Source: an uncultured bacterium
GTDB taxonomy: Bacteria; Planctomycetota; UBA1135; UBA2386
Direction of reading: 5' to 3'
Length of the DNA stretch: 60,219 bases
Assembly (NCBI GenBank): GCA_937906475.1
Contig: CALCZA010000021.1
Coordinates: 1 to 60,219 of the forward strand
Part shown: positions 8,765-17,182 of the stretch, piece after piece
How the letters are laid out: the number at the start of each line of letters is the position of its first letter
Numbering within the stretch: the stretch's first letter is position 1
The notes under the pieces: model-generated
What the model was told of the DNA's origin: nothing
Database searches by the model: none
What the model saw: only the letters and a program-made list of their open reading frames with translations
Made by a program: the position numbers and the translations under genes

Positions 8765-10600
8765 CTAGCTGACTTGGTGGCGGCGGTCTGGCCGCTTGCG
8801 GTCGGTTTCCCGTAAGTGCAGCTTGCGCAGGCGCACGTTGGCCGCAGTAATCTCGACCAGTTCGTCTTCGCCGACGTATTCGAGCGCATCTTCGACGCCG
8901 AAGGTGCGCGGCGGCGGCAGCTTGACGAATGCTTCCTTGGTCGAACTACGGATATTGGTCTTGGCCTTCTCGCGCACGACGTTGACAACCAGATCGTTGT
9001 CCTTGGCGTGCTCGCCGACAACCATGCCTTCGTAGATCTCCGCGCCATCTGGCACGAAGAACGTGCCGCGCTCACGTAGGTTGTTCAGCGAGTAGAAGGT
9101 CGCCGAGCCGTTCGTCATCGAAATCAGCACACCAGCGATGCGCTCTTCGATCTCGCCGCGGTAGGGGCCGTAACCGTGGAACACGTGGTGCATCGTGGCT
9201 TGGCCGCCGGTCGCGTTGAGCAGGCGGCTGCGCACACCGATCAGACCGCGCGCCGGCACCGTGAACTCGACCCGCGTAAACGTACCCTTGCGGTCCATCT
9301 TGAGCATCTCGGCTTTGCGCGTGCCGAGAATCTCGATGACCTTGCCACACGTTTCGGCCGGTGCGTCGACGGTCAGGTATTCGATCGGCTCGTGCTTCTT
9401 GCCGTCGATGTCCTTCATCAACACCATCGGCTTCTGCACGGCGAACTCGTAGCCCTCTCGGCGCATCGACTCGAGCAGGAAGCCCAAGTGCATGACGCCG
9501 CGGCCACTCAGCTTGAAGCTGTCGGCGCTTTCGCCTTGTTCGACGCGCAGCGCGACGTTGACGCGCAGTTCCTTCTCGAGGCGCTCGCGCAGGTGTCGCG
9601 ACGTCAGGAACTTGCCGCCGTCCTTGCCGGCGAACGGTGAGTCGTTGACCTTCATGACGATGGTCATGGTCGGCTCGTCGATGGCGATCACGGGCATCGC
9701 TTCGGGGTGCTCGAGGCACGCGACCGTGTCACCGATCGAGATGTCCTCAACGCCGTAGATGCCACAGAGGTCGCCGGCTTCAACCGTGTCGACTTCGACG
9801 CGGCCCAGGCCACGGAAGGCGTAGACGCCGCGCAGGTTGACTTCGGTCTGCTTGCCGGTGCGCGCGAGGTGCATGACGCGCTGGCCCTTGTTGATCTTGC
9901 CGCGGTGCACGCGGCCGATCGCGATCCGGCCGACGTAGTCACTCCAGTCGAGCGTCGTGACGCGGAACTGCAGGGCCTGCTCCGGGTCATCGGTCGGTGC
10001 CGGAATGTGCTCGACGATTTCCTTGAACAGTGTGTTGAGGTCGTGGCCCTCGGCGCCCTTCTTGGCGGCCTCGAGATCCTTGGTCATCCAACCTTGGCGA
10101 CCCGATCCGTAGAACACCGGGAACTCGAGCGCGTCTTCATCGGCATCGAGGTCGATGAACAGGTCGAAAATCTCGTTGACGACTTCTTGTGCGCGTTGGT
10201 CGGCCTTGTCGATCTTGTTGACCAAGACGATGGGCTTCAGGTGGTGGGCGAACGCCTTCTGCAGCACGAAGCGCGTTTGCGGCATTGGGCCTTCGGCGGC
10301 GTCGACCAGCAGCAACACGCCGTCGGCCATCGACAGCACGCGTTCGACTTCGCCACCGAAGTCGGCGTGTCCGGGCGTGTCGATAATGTTGATGCGGGTG
10401 CCTTCGTAGCTCACCACCGTGTTTTTGGCGAGAATGGTGATGCCGCGCTCCTTTTCGAGCTCGTTACTGTCCAGAACACACTCGCCAATGGCTTCGTGGT
10501 CACTGAAAGTGCCGGTCTGGCGCAGGAGCCCATCGACGAGCGTGGTCTTGCCATGGTCGACGTGGGCGATGATGGCAACGTTGCGGATGTTTTGGGCCAT
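8765..10600 (-). CDS. typA: Translational GTPase TypA/BipA
   Basis: Ribosome-binding GTPase needed for 50S assembly and stress growth, 611 residues (E. coli 607). The start is the ATG at 10600 giving [20 protein letters not shown], where the P-loop AHVDHGKTT begins 13 residues in. G3 is [14 protein letters not shown] and G4 is NKIDK. Domain II follows, then the EF-G-like domains III and V, including [20 protein letters not shown], and the TypA-specific C-terminal domain with [21 protein letters not shown] longer frame upstream adds a non-conserved stretch and was not used. It is divergent from the SanA-like gene, with 82 bases between the two starts. Confidence 0.97.
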   Translation of the reverse strand: MAQNIRNVAIIAHVDHGKTTLVDGLLRQTGTFSDHEAIGECVLDSNELEKERGITILAKNTVVSYEGTRINIIDTPGHADFGGEVERVLSMADGVLLLVDAAEGPMPQTRFVLQKAFAHHLKPIVLVNKIDKADQRAQEVVNEIFDLFIDLDADEDALEFPVFYGSGRQGWMTKDLEAAKKGAEGHDLNTLFKEIVEHIPAPTDDPEQALQFRVTTLDWSDYVGRIAIGRVHRGKINKGQRVMHLARTGKQTEVNLRGVYAFRGLGRVEVDTVEAGDLCGIYGVEDISIGDTVACLEHPEAMPVIAIDEPTMTIVMKVNDSPFAGKDGGKFLTSRHLRERLEKELRVNVALRVEQGESADSFKLSGRGVMHLGFLLESMRREGYEFAVQKPMVLMKDIDGKKHEPIEYLTVDAPAETCGKVIEILGTRKAEMLKMDRKGTFTRVEFTVPARGLIGVRSRLLNATGGQATMHHVFHGYGPYRGEIEERIAGVLISMTNGSATFYSLNNLRERGTFFVPDGAEIYEGMVVGEHAKDNDLVVNVVREKAKTNIRSSTKEAFVKLPPPRTFGVEDALEYVGEDELVEITAANVRLRKLHLRETDRKRPDRRHQVS

Positions 10601-10682
10601 GATTGGCGTGCTTTTGCCGTGAACGGCGGCGAAGGATTGTCGCCATTGGCGAGTCGCGGTCAACTGCGGCGGTGACCCGGTT

Positions 10683-11342
10683 GTGAAAGAACTCGAAGTA
10701 GCTCAGAAAGTGAAGGCGAAGAAACGGCCCCTGCTGCGTCGATTATGGCGTGGGTTGCTGGTTCTGTTGTTGGCTGTCACGGCGGCAACATGGCTCGTTC
10801 AGCACCATGTGGTGTCGTCGGCTCAGCCGTTCGTGCATGCGGTAGGTAATGTACCCGTAGCTGATTGCATCTTGGTGCCGGGGGCGAGGATCTATGCGAA
10901 TGGCGAGCCCTACCCGATGCTGGTCGATCGTCTGGCGATCGCTAGGGAGCTCTTTGGGCTCGGCAAGGCGCCCCTGATTGTCGTTAGCGGCCGTGGCGGA
11001 GGTGGTTTGGCGGTTGATGAAGTTGCGGCGATGCGTCGCTGGCTCGAGCAGCGTGGCGTGCCGAAACACGCAATTGAAGACGATCCGCTAGGCCTGCGAA
11101 CGGTCGATTCGCTTCGCCGTTGCAGGGCCGTCTACGGGCATACGTCAGTGATCGTTGCCAGCAATGACTTTCACGTGCCGCGCATGGTGTTTCTTGGCCG
11201 CCACTGCGGGCTGGTGAGTTTCGGCGTCGCGGCGCCGCCGCTCTACCAATACACGTTCTCGGCGTTGTGGAAGAATCGTGGCCGCGAGGTGCTGGCGCGG
11301 GTCAAAGCGTGCCTCGAAGTCTATGTGCTCGGGATCGATTGA
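10683..11342 (+). CDS. SanA/YdcF-like (DUF218) membrane-anchored protein
   Basis: 219 residues, GTG start at 10683. The cytoplasmic N-terminus is rich in Lys/Arg (KVKAKKRPLLRRLWR). One transmembrane helix (about 23-40) follows, then the DUF218 domain: ADCILVPGARIYANGEPYPMLVDRLAIA, VSGRGGGG, TVDSLRRC and IVASNDFHVPRM, which match SanA (vancomycin-sensitivity protein) more closely than YdcF. SanA proteins face the periplasm and affect the envelope barrier through an unknown reaction. The gene is alone on its strand, converging with the maf-type gene with only 32 bases between. Confidence 0.88.
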   Translation: MKELEVAQKVKAKKRPLLRRLWRGLLVLLLAVTAATWLVQHHVVSSAQPFVHAVGNVPVADCILVPGARIYANGEPYPMLVDRLAIARELFGLGKAPLIVVSGRGGGGLAVDEVAAMRRWLEQRGVPKHAIEDDPLGLRTVDSLRRCRAVYGHTSVIVASNDFHVPRMVFLGRHCGLVSFGVAAPPLYQYTFSALWKNRGREVLARVKACLEVYVLGID

Positions 11343-11374
11343 GTCGCTTGGCTCAGCTTTTGGCGAGTCGGCAC

Positions 11375-11953
11375 CTACGGCAGTTGGACGCCGATCTTGC
11401 GTAACTCACTGCTCAGTTGCAGCAGCGGTAACCCAATGATAGCGGTGTGGTCATGGCTGTCGATGCGTTCGAACAGCGTGATGCCGAGTTGCTCTATCTT
11501 GTAGCTGCCGGCGCAATCGAACGGCTTTTCGGTGTCTACGTAGCGGGTAATTTCATCTTCGCTCAGGTTGCGCATGACCAGTCGCGTGATGTCACAGAAC
11601 TCGGTGAGGCCTCTATTGTGAGCGATGGTGACCGCAGTGATCAGGAGATGCTCCCGGCCGCGTAGCTTGGTCAACTGTTTGATGGCCCCCACGCGATCGC
11701 CCGGTTTGTCGATCAGTTGGTTGTCGAGCACAGCGGCTTGGTCGCTGCCAATGACCACGCAGGTCGGGTTGCGGTCGAATACAGACTTGGCCTTGCGCCG
11801 CGCAAGTTCTTGAACGGTCGCAAGTGGATCGTGATTGAGTTGCTTGACGTCGTCCTCGTTGACTCCCGGTGCTTCGCACGTGAATGGCACCCGCAGGCGT
11901 TGCATTAACGCACGCCGGTAGCCGGAGGTACTCCCCAATATCAGGCCTAGCAT
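11375..11953 (-). CDS. yceF: Maf-family nucleotide pyrophosphatase, YceF (m7GTP) type
   Basis: 192 residues. Opening LILGSTSGYRRALMQRL is the Maf nucleotide-binding loop; IGSDQAAVLD and DKPGDRVGAIKQLTKLRG follow, then FDCAGSYKIEQLGITLFERI and HTAIIGLPLLQLSSELR. These last two stretches match E. coli YceF (CAGSFKSEGFGITLFERL) rather than the dTTP/UTP-type YhdE, so hydrolysis of 7-methyl-GTP to the monophosphate is the better prediction. Maf proteins are thought to keep modified nucleotides out of nucleic acids. Full length; the start at 11953 gives MLGLILGSTS, as in the family. Confidence 0.92.
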   Translation of the reverse strand: MLGLILGSTSGYRRALMQRLRVPFTCEAPGVNEDDVKQLNHDPLATVQELARRKAKSVFDRNPTCVVIGSDQAAVLDNQLIDKPGDRVGAIKQLTKLRGREHLLITAVTIAHNRGLTEFCDITRLVMRNLSEDEITRYVDTEKPFDCAGSYKIEQLGITLFERIDSHDHTAIIGLPLLQLSSELRKIGVQLP

Positions 11954-12237
11954 GCGGGCGATCGTCGCGATTTACGATGTAGATGCAAGCCTCGCCGAGC
12001 AGGGCAATCGATGCCCTTTCTGCGCCTTTGATTGTCGGAGGCTAGCGCTCGTTCATCTTTTAATGACAGGCGGTTGCGATAGATCGCTGGCAAAGTGCTG
12101 GCGCTGATTTTTGGCCTGCTATCCGAAGCGGGAAACCAGGCATCTTGGTGTTTCTGGCCCCGACCCAGTGAAATCTCGAACGAGGTTCGCAGTTACACCT
12201 CGTGAAAGTCATCGAACCCGGCCCTACATCTACTGCT
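11954..12237. other. Divergent intergenic region
   Basis: About 280 bases between the maf-type gene (leftward) and the cytochrome peroxidase gene (rightward). I see only weak inverted repeats (GGGCA/TGCCC at about 12003-12017 and GAGGT/ACCTC near 12190-12208) and no promoter close to consensus. Confidence 0.4.
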
Positions 12238-13422
12238 ATGAAGATCGGATCCCTACTCGGCGGACTGCTGCCGCTGCTGTTGTTGGTTGCTTGCGGCGGC
12301 GACAAGCTTGCCAAGTCGCCGACGCCCAAGAACACCCCTGCCAACGAGGCAGGCGGAACTTCGACCGACAAGGCCCCGGTTGGTAACGCATCTGGCACTT
12401 CCAGCGACACGAAGCCCGACACGAAGCCCGACACGAAACCCGACACGAAACCCGACACGAAACCCGACACGAAGCAGGGCCAGAAGCCGAAGCGAATCCG
12501 TCGTCCGCGCGTGGATTACCGGCTGATTAAGGCGCTGCTGGGCGACGACCCACCGTCGCCGAAGGCTCCGGTCAAGGCGACGCCAGAGATGATTGCGCTC
12601 GGCAAGGCGCTTTACCACAGCGAGCACTTGTCGCAGAAGGGCAACCTCAGTTGCGCGTCGTGCCACGACCTGAGCACCTACGGCGTCGATAATAAGCCGA
12701 CGTCACCTGGTTCGACCGGCGAGAGCGGCGATCGCAACACGCCGACGACCTACAACGCAGCGCGCCATTTCCGCCAGTTTTGGGACGGTCGCGCCGAGTC
12801 GGTCGAAGCACAGGCGATCATGCAGGTGCTCAACCCGATCGAACACGGTCTCGCCGATGAAGCGGCGGTGCTGGCGAAGATCAACGAACAGAAGGATCTG
12901 GTTGACGGCTTCCAGAAGGCGTTCCCCGGCGATGAGGCCGCGGTCAGTGCCAAAAACTTCGGCATCGCGATCGGCGCCTTCGAGCGCACGTTGGTGACGC
13001 GTTCGAAGTGGGACGACTACATCGAGGGCAACCAGAGGGCTCTGAGCAATGGAGAATTGCTCGGCCTCAAGACGTTCTTGGATGTCGGCTGCAACCAATG
13101 CCACCTGACGCGCATGCTCGGCGGGAACGCATACCAGAAGCTCGGCCTGCGCGTGCCTTACAACGGCAAGGACACGGGTCGCATGAAGGTCACGGGTAGC
13201 GTGGCTGACAAGTACTCGTTCAAGGTGCCGTCGCTGCTCAACGTCGAGAAGACCGCGCCTTACTACCACGACGGTTCGCTCGCGACGCTCGAAGAAACGG
13301 TTATGGCGATGGGTAAGAACCAGCTTGCTCTGACTCTTAAGGACGAGCAGGTCGCCAACATCGTGGTGTTCTTGAAGGCGCTCACCGGCAAGCTGCCGGA
13401 AGAGTTCGCCAAGAAGAACTAG
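12238..13422 (+). CDS. Di-haem cytochrome c peroxidase (MauG/CcpA family) lipoprotein
   Basis: 394 residues from the ATG at 12238, which opens with a lipoprotein signal MKIGSLLGGLLPLLLLVACGG (lipobox LVAC). A low-complexity linker follows, with six DTKP-type tetrapeptides (about residues 57-80). The enzyme domain has two haem-attachment motifs, CASCH (about 139) and CNQCH (about 285). Other family landmarks are ALYHSEHLSQKGNLSCASCH, RNTPTTYNA, WDGRAESVEAQA, AFERTL and FKVPSLLNVEKTAPYYHDG. It would reduce hydrogen peroxide with electrons from cytochrome c at the cell surface or in the periplasm, though MauG-like oxidation of another protein cannot be excluded. No adjacent electron-transfer gene is visible. 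An upstream in-frame ATG at 12202 would bury the signal peptide and was rejected. Confidence 0.93.
   Translation: MKIGSLLGGLLPLLLLVACGGDKLAKSPTPKNTPANEAGGTSTDKAPVGNASGTSSDTKPDTKPDTKPDTKPDTKPDTKQGQKPKRIRRPRVDYRLIKALLGDDPPSPKAPVKATPEMIALGKALYHSEHLSQKGNLSCASCHDLSTYGVDNKPTSPGSTGESGDRNTPTTYNAARHFRQFWDGRAESVEAQAIMQVLNPIEHGLADEAAVLAKINEQKDLVDGFQKAFPGDEAAVSAKNFGIAIGAFERTLVTRSKWDDYIEGNQRALSNGELLGLKTFLDVGCNQCHLTRMLGGNAYQKLGLRVPYNGKDTGRMKVTGSVADKYSFKVPSLLNVEKTAPYYHDGSLATLEETVMAMGKNQLALTLKDEQVANIVVFLKALTGKLPEEFAKKN
12406..12477 (+). repeat. Six tandem 12-base units encoding DTKP repeats
   Basis: Units of GACACGAAGCCC or GACACGAAACCC start at 12406, 12418, 12430, 12442, 12454 and 12466 (the last ends CAG, giving DTKQ). 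The two variants differ at one synonymous base. The array lies in the lipoprotein linker of the peroxidase and keeps frame if units are gained or lost. Confidence 0.95.
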
Positions 13423-13434
13423 GGGGTCGGCCGC

Positions 13435-15234
13435 TTAGCGAACCGCTGCCGCGTTGCGAGTCATGTTCGCATAGTGACCATCGAGTCGTAGCAGGTCTTC
13501 GTGCGTGCCGCGTTCGCTGATCTTGCCGCCGTCGAGTACTAAGATCAGGTCGGCATTGCGAACTGTCGACAGGCGGTGTGCGACAACCAGTGCGGTGCGA
13601 CCGCGAAGTGCGGTTTCGAGTGCGTGCTGGAGGCGCTCTTCGGATTCACTGTCGATGCTTGCGGTCGCTTCATCGAGAACCAGCACGTCCGGTTCGACGA
13701 CCAGCGCGCGGGCGAACGCGAGCAGTTGGCGTTCGCCTTGAGAGAACGTCGCGCCTCGTTCGGCGACTGGCGCCTGTAGGCCGTCCGGCAACGCGCGCAC
13801 GAAGTCGGCGGCGCCGACGGTTTCTAGCGCGTGCCAGACACGTTCTTCGCTGACCTTTGGGTCGAACAGGCGCACGTTGTCGATCACGGTGCCGGTGAAC
13901 AAGAATAGGTCCTGCGCCACGAATGCGATGCGGCGGCGCAGTTGCGACGTGTCGAGTTCGCGCACATCGACATCGTCGACCTTGACGCTGCCGGAGTCGA
14001 CTTCACGCAGGCGCGAGACCAGTGACAACAAGGTCGTTTTGCCCGCGCCGGTGGGACCGACGATGGCGATGGTTTGGCCGCGTTCGGCGGTGAATGAGAT
14101 GCCGTCGAGCACGGTCGGGCCGTCACCGTAGGCAAACGTGACGTCTTCGAAGGTGATCTTGGCGACGCCGCTCTTGGGGCTGTCGATGGCTGCTGTGCCA
14201 TCTGTGCGCGGTGGCGGGAAGATTGGTTCGGCTAGCAACTGGAAGATGCGTTCGCAACTGGCGAAGGCGGCTTGCAGCACGTTGTACTTCTCACCCAGTT
14301 CACGAATTGGCCCCGACAGCAGCGCGAAGTAGAGCCAGAACTGGATGAACTCGCCCGGCAGCATTTCGCCGCCGAGCACAGCTTTGCCGCCGAACCAAAG
14401 CAGGCCGACGGTGGTTGCGCGCAGCGCGAGGTCGACCAGCGAGAAGAACACCGAGAAGTGATGGACGGTGTCCTTCCACGAGTCGGTGGTCGCCTGGTTG
14501 CGTTCGGCATAGCGCGCGGCGATCGCATCTTCACGGCCATAGGCGCGCGTCGTGCGGATGCCGCCGATCAGTTCGGTCGCGAACGCATTCTGTAGTGCGA
14601 GCCGGCTGCGCACCGCGCGATACGCCTGTTGCGCCTTCTTGCGGAAGATGACGCTGAGGATGATGACGATCGGCGTCGTTGCGAGGGTGAATAGGGCGAG
14701 TTCGAAGTCGAGGAAGAACAGCACCGCCAGCACACCGAAGATCTTCAGTAGGTCGAAGACCGATTGCAGCACGCCGGTAGAGATCAGCTCGTTGAGGTTC
14801 TCGACGTCACTGGTGACGCGCGTGGTCAGCTTGCCGGTGGCGTTGCGTTCGTGGAACGAGAGGCCGGTCGACATGATGTGCGAGAACAAGTTGCGGCGCA
14901 CATCGCGGATGACGCGCTGGCCGTTCCATGCGGTTAGCAGGCCATAGACGTAGCCGAGCAAGGCGCCGCCAAGCGTGACGGCGATGAAGCCGCCGCCATA
15001 CCACCACAACATCGACAGGCGTTCGCCTTCATCGGCTGTGGCGTCGCTCATCGGGCCATCGATCGCCAGCTTGATTAGCCACGGTCCGAGCAACTCGAGG
15101 CCAAACGACACGAACAGGATAAGCAGGCACGCGAAGAAGCCGCGCTTGTAGGGATGAACGAATCGCCACAGATCCTTCAAGAAGCTGAGCTGGAAGCGTG
15201 CGACCGTCAAGTCGTCGTCGTAGGGATTGCTCAT
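13435..15234 (-). CDS. ABC exporter half-transporter, MdlB-like (consensus Walker B, degenerate signature)
   Basis: 599 residues: six transmembrane helices (about 30-320), then a nucleotide-binding domain with Walker A GPTGAGKTT (about 390), Q-loop VAQDLFLFTG, Walker B VLVLDEATASID and H-loop VAHRLST. The signature is FSQGERQLL rather than LSGGQ, as in MdlB/YheH-type subunits. It overlaps the upstream exporter gene by four bases (ATGA at 15231-15234), so the two are translated together and probably form one heterodimer. The substrate could be a drug, lipid or peptide; sequence does not decide. Confidence 0.92.
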   Translation of the reverse strand: MSNPYDDDLTVARFQLSFLKDLWRFVHPYKRGFFACLLILFVSFGLELLGPWLIKLAIDGPMSDATADEGERLSMLWWYGGGFIAVTLGGALLGYVYGLLTAWNGQRVIRDVRRNLFSHIMSTGLSFHERNATGKLTTRVTSDVENLNELISTGVLQSVFDLLKIFGVLAVLFFLDFELALFTLATTPIVIILSVIFRKKAQQAYRAVRSRLALQNAFATELIGGIRTTRAYGREDAIAARYAERNQATTDSWKDTVHHFSVFFSLVDLALRATTVGLLWFGGKAVLGGEMLPGEFIQFWLYFALLSGPIRELGEKYNVLQAAFASCERIFQLLAEPIFPPPRTDGTAAIDSPKSGVAKITFEDVTFAYGDGPTVLDGISFTAERGQTIAIVGPTGAGKTTLLSLVSRLREVDSGSVKVDDVDVRELDTSQLRRRIAFVAQDLFLFTGTVIDNVRLFDPKVSEERVWHALETVGAADFVRALPDGLQAPVAERGATFSQGERQLLAFARALVVEPDVLVLDEATASIDSESEERLQHALETALRGRTALVVAHRLSTVRNADLILVLDGGKISERGTHEDLLRLDGHYANMTRNAAAVR

Positions 15235-17060
15235 CGCGAACCTCCCTCGGCAGCGTCGTCACTGTCCGTTTCGAGCGCGCGCGCTTCGGTTTGCAGGCGC
15301 CAAGCCCTGGCGTAGAGGTCGCCGTGTTGTAGCAACTCGTCGTGCGTGCCGCGTTCCTTGACCTTGCCGTGGTCGAGCACCAGGATTAGATCGGCGTTGG
15401 CGGTGACGCTGAGTCGGTGGGTGGTGGCGATGACCGTGCGGCCGCGGCGGCTTTCGTTGAGCCCATCGAGGATGCGGCGTTCGGTGCTCGGGTCGACCGC
15501 GGACAGGGTGTCGTCGAGCAGCATGCCAGGGCGGTCGCTGAGCACTGCGCGCGCTAATGAGACGCGTTGCTTCTGACCACCCGACAGCGTGACGCCGCGT
15601 TCGCCGACCACGGTGTCGATGCCATCGAGAAGTTGCGGCAGGTCTTGTTCGAGTGCCGCGGCGGCGACGGCGGCGTCGCGTTGATCTAGTTCGATCGTGC
15701 CATCGTCGAACGTGATGTTGTTGCTAATCGTGTCGCTGAACAAGAACGGCTCTTGCGGTGCCAATGCGAACAGCTTGCGCAGGCAGCCGGGCGCGAGGTC
15801 CAACACATCGTGGCAGTCGACGAACATCGTGCCGCGCGGCGGGTCGTAGTAGCGCAGCAGCAGCGATAACAGCGTCGACTTACCACTGCCGACGGGGCCG
15901 ATTAGGCCGAGCTTCTGACCCGGTTCGAGCGCGAACGATACGCCTTCGAGTGCCGGCTTGTTGGCTTCGGGATAGGTGAACGTCAGGTCGCGAACCTCGA
16001 TGGCACCACGCAGTTCGGGCCGCGCACCATCCTGCGGTTCGGGCTCGGCCTCGAAGATTTCCTCGATGCGAATCGCCGCAGCGTAGGCGCGCGGCACCAT
16101 CGCGATCGTCCAGCCGAGGATCTGCAGCGGGAACGTCATCAGCCCCAAATACATCATGAACTGGAACAGTTGGCCGATGCTGATGCGACCAGTGATCACT
16201 TGGTGGCCACCGACTAGGAGCACGCCGAGCATGACGAGTCCGGTGCTCGAGTGCATCAGCGCGTTCATCAGCGAACGCAGTCGCACCAGTCGCAGGTTGG
16301 CCAGCAGGTAGCGCCGATTCTTGGTCGCCATCGCGGCCAGTTCGCGGTGGGTGATGTCGAACTGTTGCACGACGCGCACGCCGGCGAAGTCTTCTTGCGC
16401 CTGCTGCGAGACGCCGGCGATCGCTTCCTGCGACTTCTTACTCCATTTGTGGATGCGCGGCAGGGTGAACTTCATGCTGACGAACACGCAAAGCAGTGCT
16501 GCCAGCGACGTCAGCGCGACCGCAACATCCATTTGTAGCATCAGCACCATGCCCGCCGGCAGCAGGCAGATCGTCTTGCCGCCGTGCAGCAGCATCGGCC
16601 CCATGACGAAGCGAACCAGCTCGACGTCCTGAGTCATGCGCGAGGTGATATCGCCGGTGCGCGACTTGTCGAACCACGCGACTGGCAGGTGCTGCAAGTG
16701 CGCCGTCATCTCGTCCTTGAGCGACTGCTCGACCATGCGCGACGCGTTGATCAGCAGTTTGCGCGACGTGAACCAGGTCAGCGCATCGGCGATCACCAGG
16801 CCCAGCAGTAACAAGCACGTGCTCGCCAGCGCCTCGGTGGTACCGCCCTTCGGCAGTGAGTCGAGCATGTCGCCCAGCAGGCTCGGCATCCACAGCATTA
16901 CGCCGCAGTTGATCGGCACCAGCAGCAGTCCGATCACGACCATGCCCCAGTGTCGGCATAGGTGCTGGAACGGGCGGCGGAAGGCGCGGGATAAAGAGCG
17001 GACTAAGGACAATGTGGTTGCAGCATTAACGGGCGGGTCAAGTGTTGCAAACTTCGTCAC
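15231..17060 (-). CDS. ABC exporter half-transporter, MdlA-like (degenerate Walker B, consensus signature)
   Basis: About 609 residues. The N-terminal membrane domain has RTGDITSRMTQDVELVRF and QLFQFMMYLGLMTFPLQILGW, close to MdlA (LGQLTSFMMYLGLMIWP). The ATPase domain has Walker A GPVGSGKST and signature LSGGQKQR, but Walker B GMLLDDTLSAVD carries Asp in place of the catalytic Glu. That makes one of the two composite ATP sites of the heterodimer non-hydrolytic, as in MdlAB, TM287/288 and BmrCD. No ATG lies before the first helix except one at 16943 that would remove the amphipathic pre-helix, so a GTG at 17060 (or a TTG at 17012) is preferred; the start is uncertain. First gene of the exporter operon. 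Confidence 0.88.
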   Translation of the reverse strand: MTKFATLDPPVNAATTLSLVRSLSRAFRRPFQHLCRHWGMVVIGLLLVPINCGVMLWMPSLLGDMLDSLPKGGTTEALASTCLLLLGLVIADALTWFTSRKLLINASRMVEQSLKDEMTAHLQHLPVAWFDKSRTGDITSRMTQDVELVRFVMGPMLLHGGKTICLLPAGMVLMLQMDVAVALTSLAALLCVFVSMKFTLPRIHKWSKKSQEAIAGVSQQAQEDFAGVRVVQQFDITHRELAAMATKNRRYLLANLRLVRLRSLMNALMHSSTGLVMLGVLLVGGHQVITGRISIGQLFQFMMYLGLMTFPLQILGWTIAMVPRAYAAAIRIEEIFEAEPEPQDGARPELRGAIEVRDLTFTYPEANKPALEGVSFALEPGQKLGLIGPVGSGKSTLLSLLLRYYDPPRGTMFVDCHDVLDLAPGCLRKLFALAPQEPFLFSDTISNNITFDDGTIELDQRDAAVAAAALEQDLPQLLDGIDTVVGERGVTLSGGQKQRVSLARAVLSDRPGMLLDDTLSAVDPSTERRILDGLNESRRGRTVIATTHRLSVTANADLILVLDHGKVKERGTHDELLQHGDLYARAWRLQTEARALETDSDDAAEGGSR

Positions 17061-17171
17061 AATCGCGTTCGAGCCACCTTGGCCCCAACTCGGGACTGGT
17101 AAGCCCAATTTGCACCACTCCAAGGCCCCAATCTGTCGATATCCCACGGACCATGCCACGGCACGTCAACC

Positions 17172-17176
17172 AGGAG
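17172..17176 (+). promoter_or_regulatory. Shine-Dalgarno site fixing the giant prepilin start
   Basis: AGGAG six bases before the ATG at 17183. This is one of the few clear ribosome-binding sites in the window, and it selects this ATG over in-frame codons upstream (from 17042) that would bury the prepilin leader. Confidence 0.7.
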
Positions 17177-17182
17177 CACTTT

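Noticed and set aside
9707-10675. 322-residue rightward frame over typA
   Set aside because: Typical antisense shadow of a translation GTPase; no family resemblance.
12406-12477. Possible CRISPR-like repeat array
   Set aside because: Units are 12 bases, head to tail without spacers, and in frame within a coding linker.
17042-17182. Longer start for the giant prepilin
   Set aside because: The upstream codons would put 47 residues before the prepilin leader and overlap the ABC gene; the AGGAG site selects the ATG at 17183.
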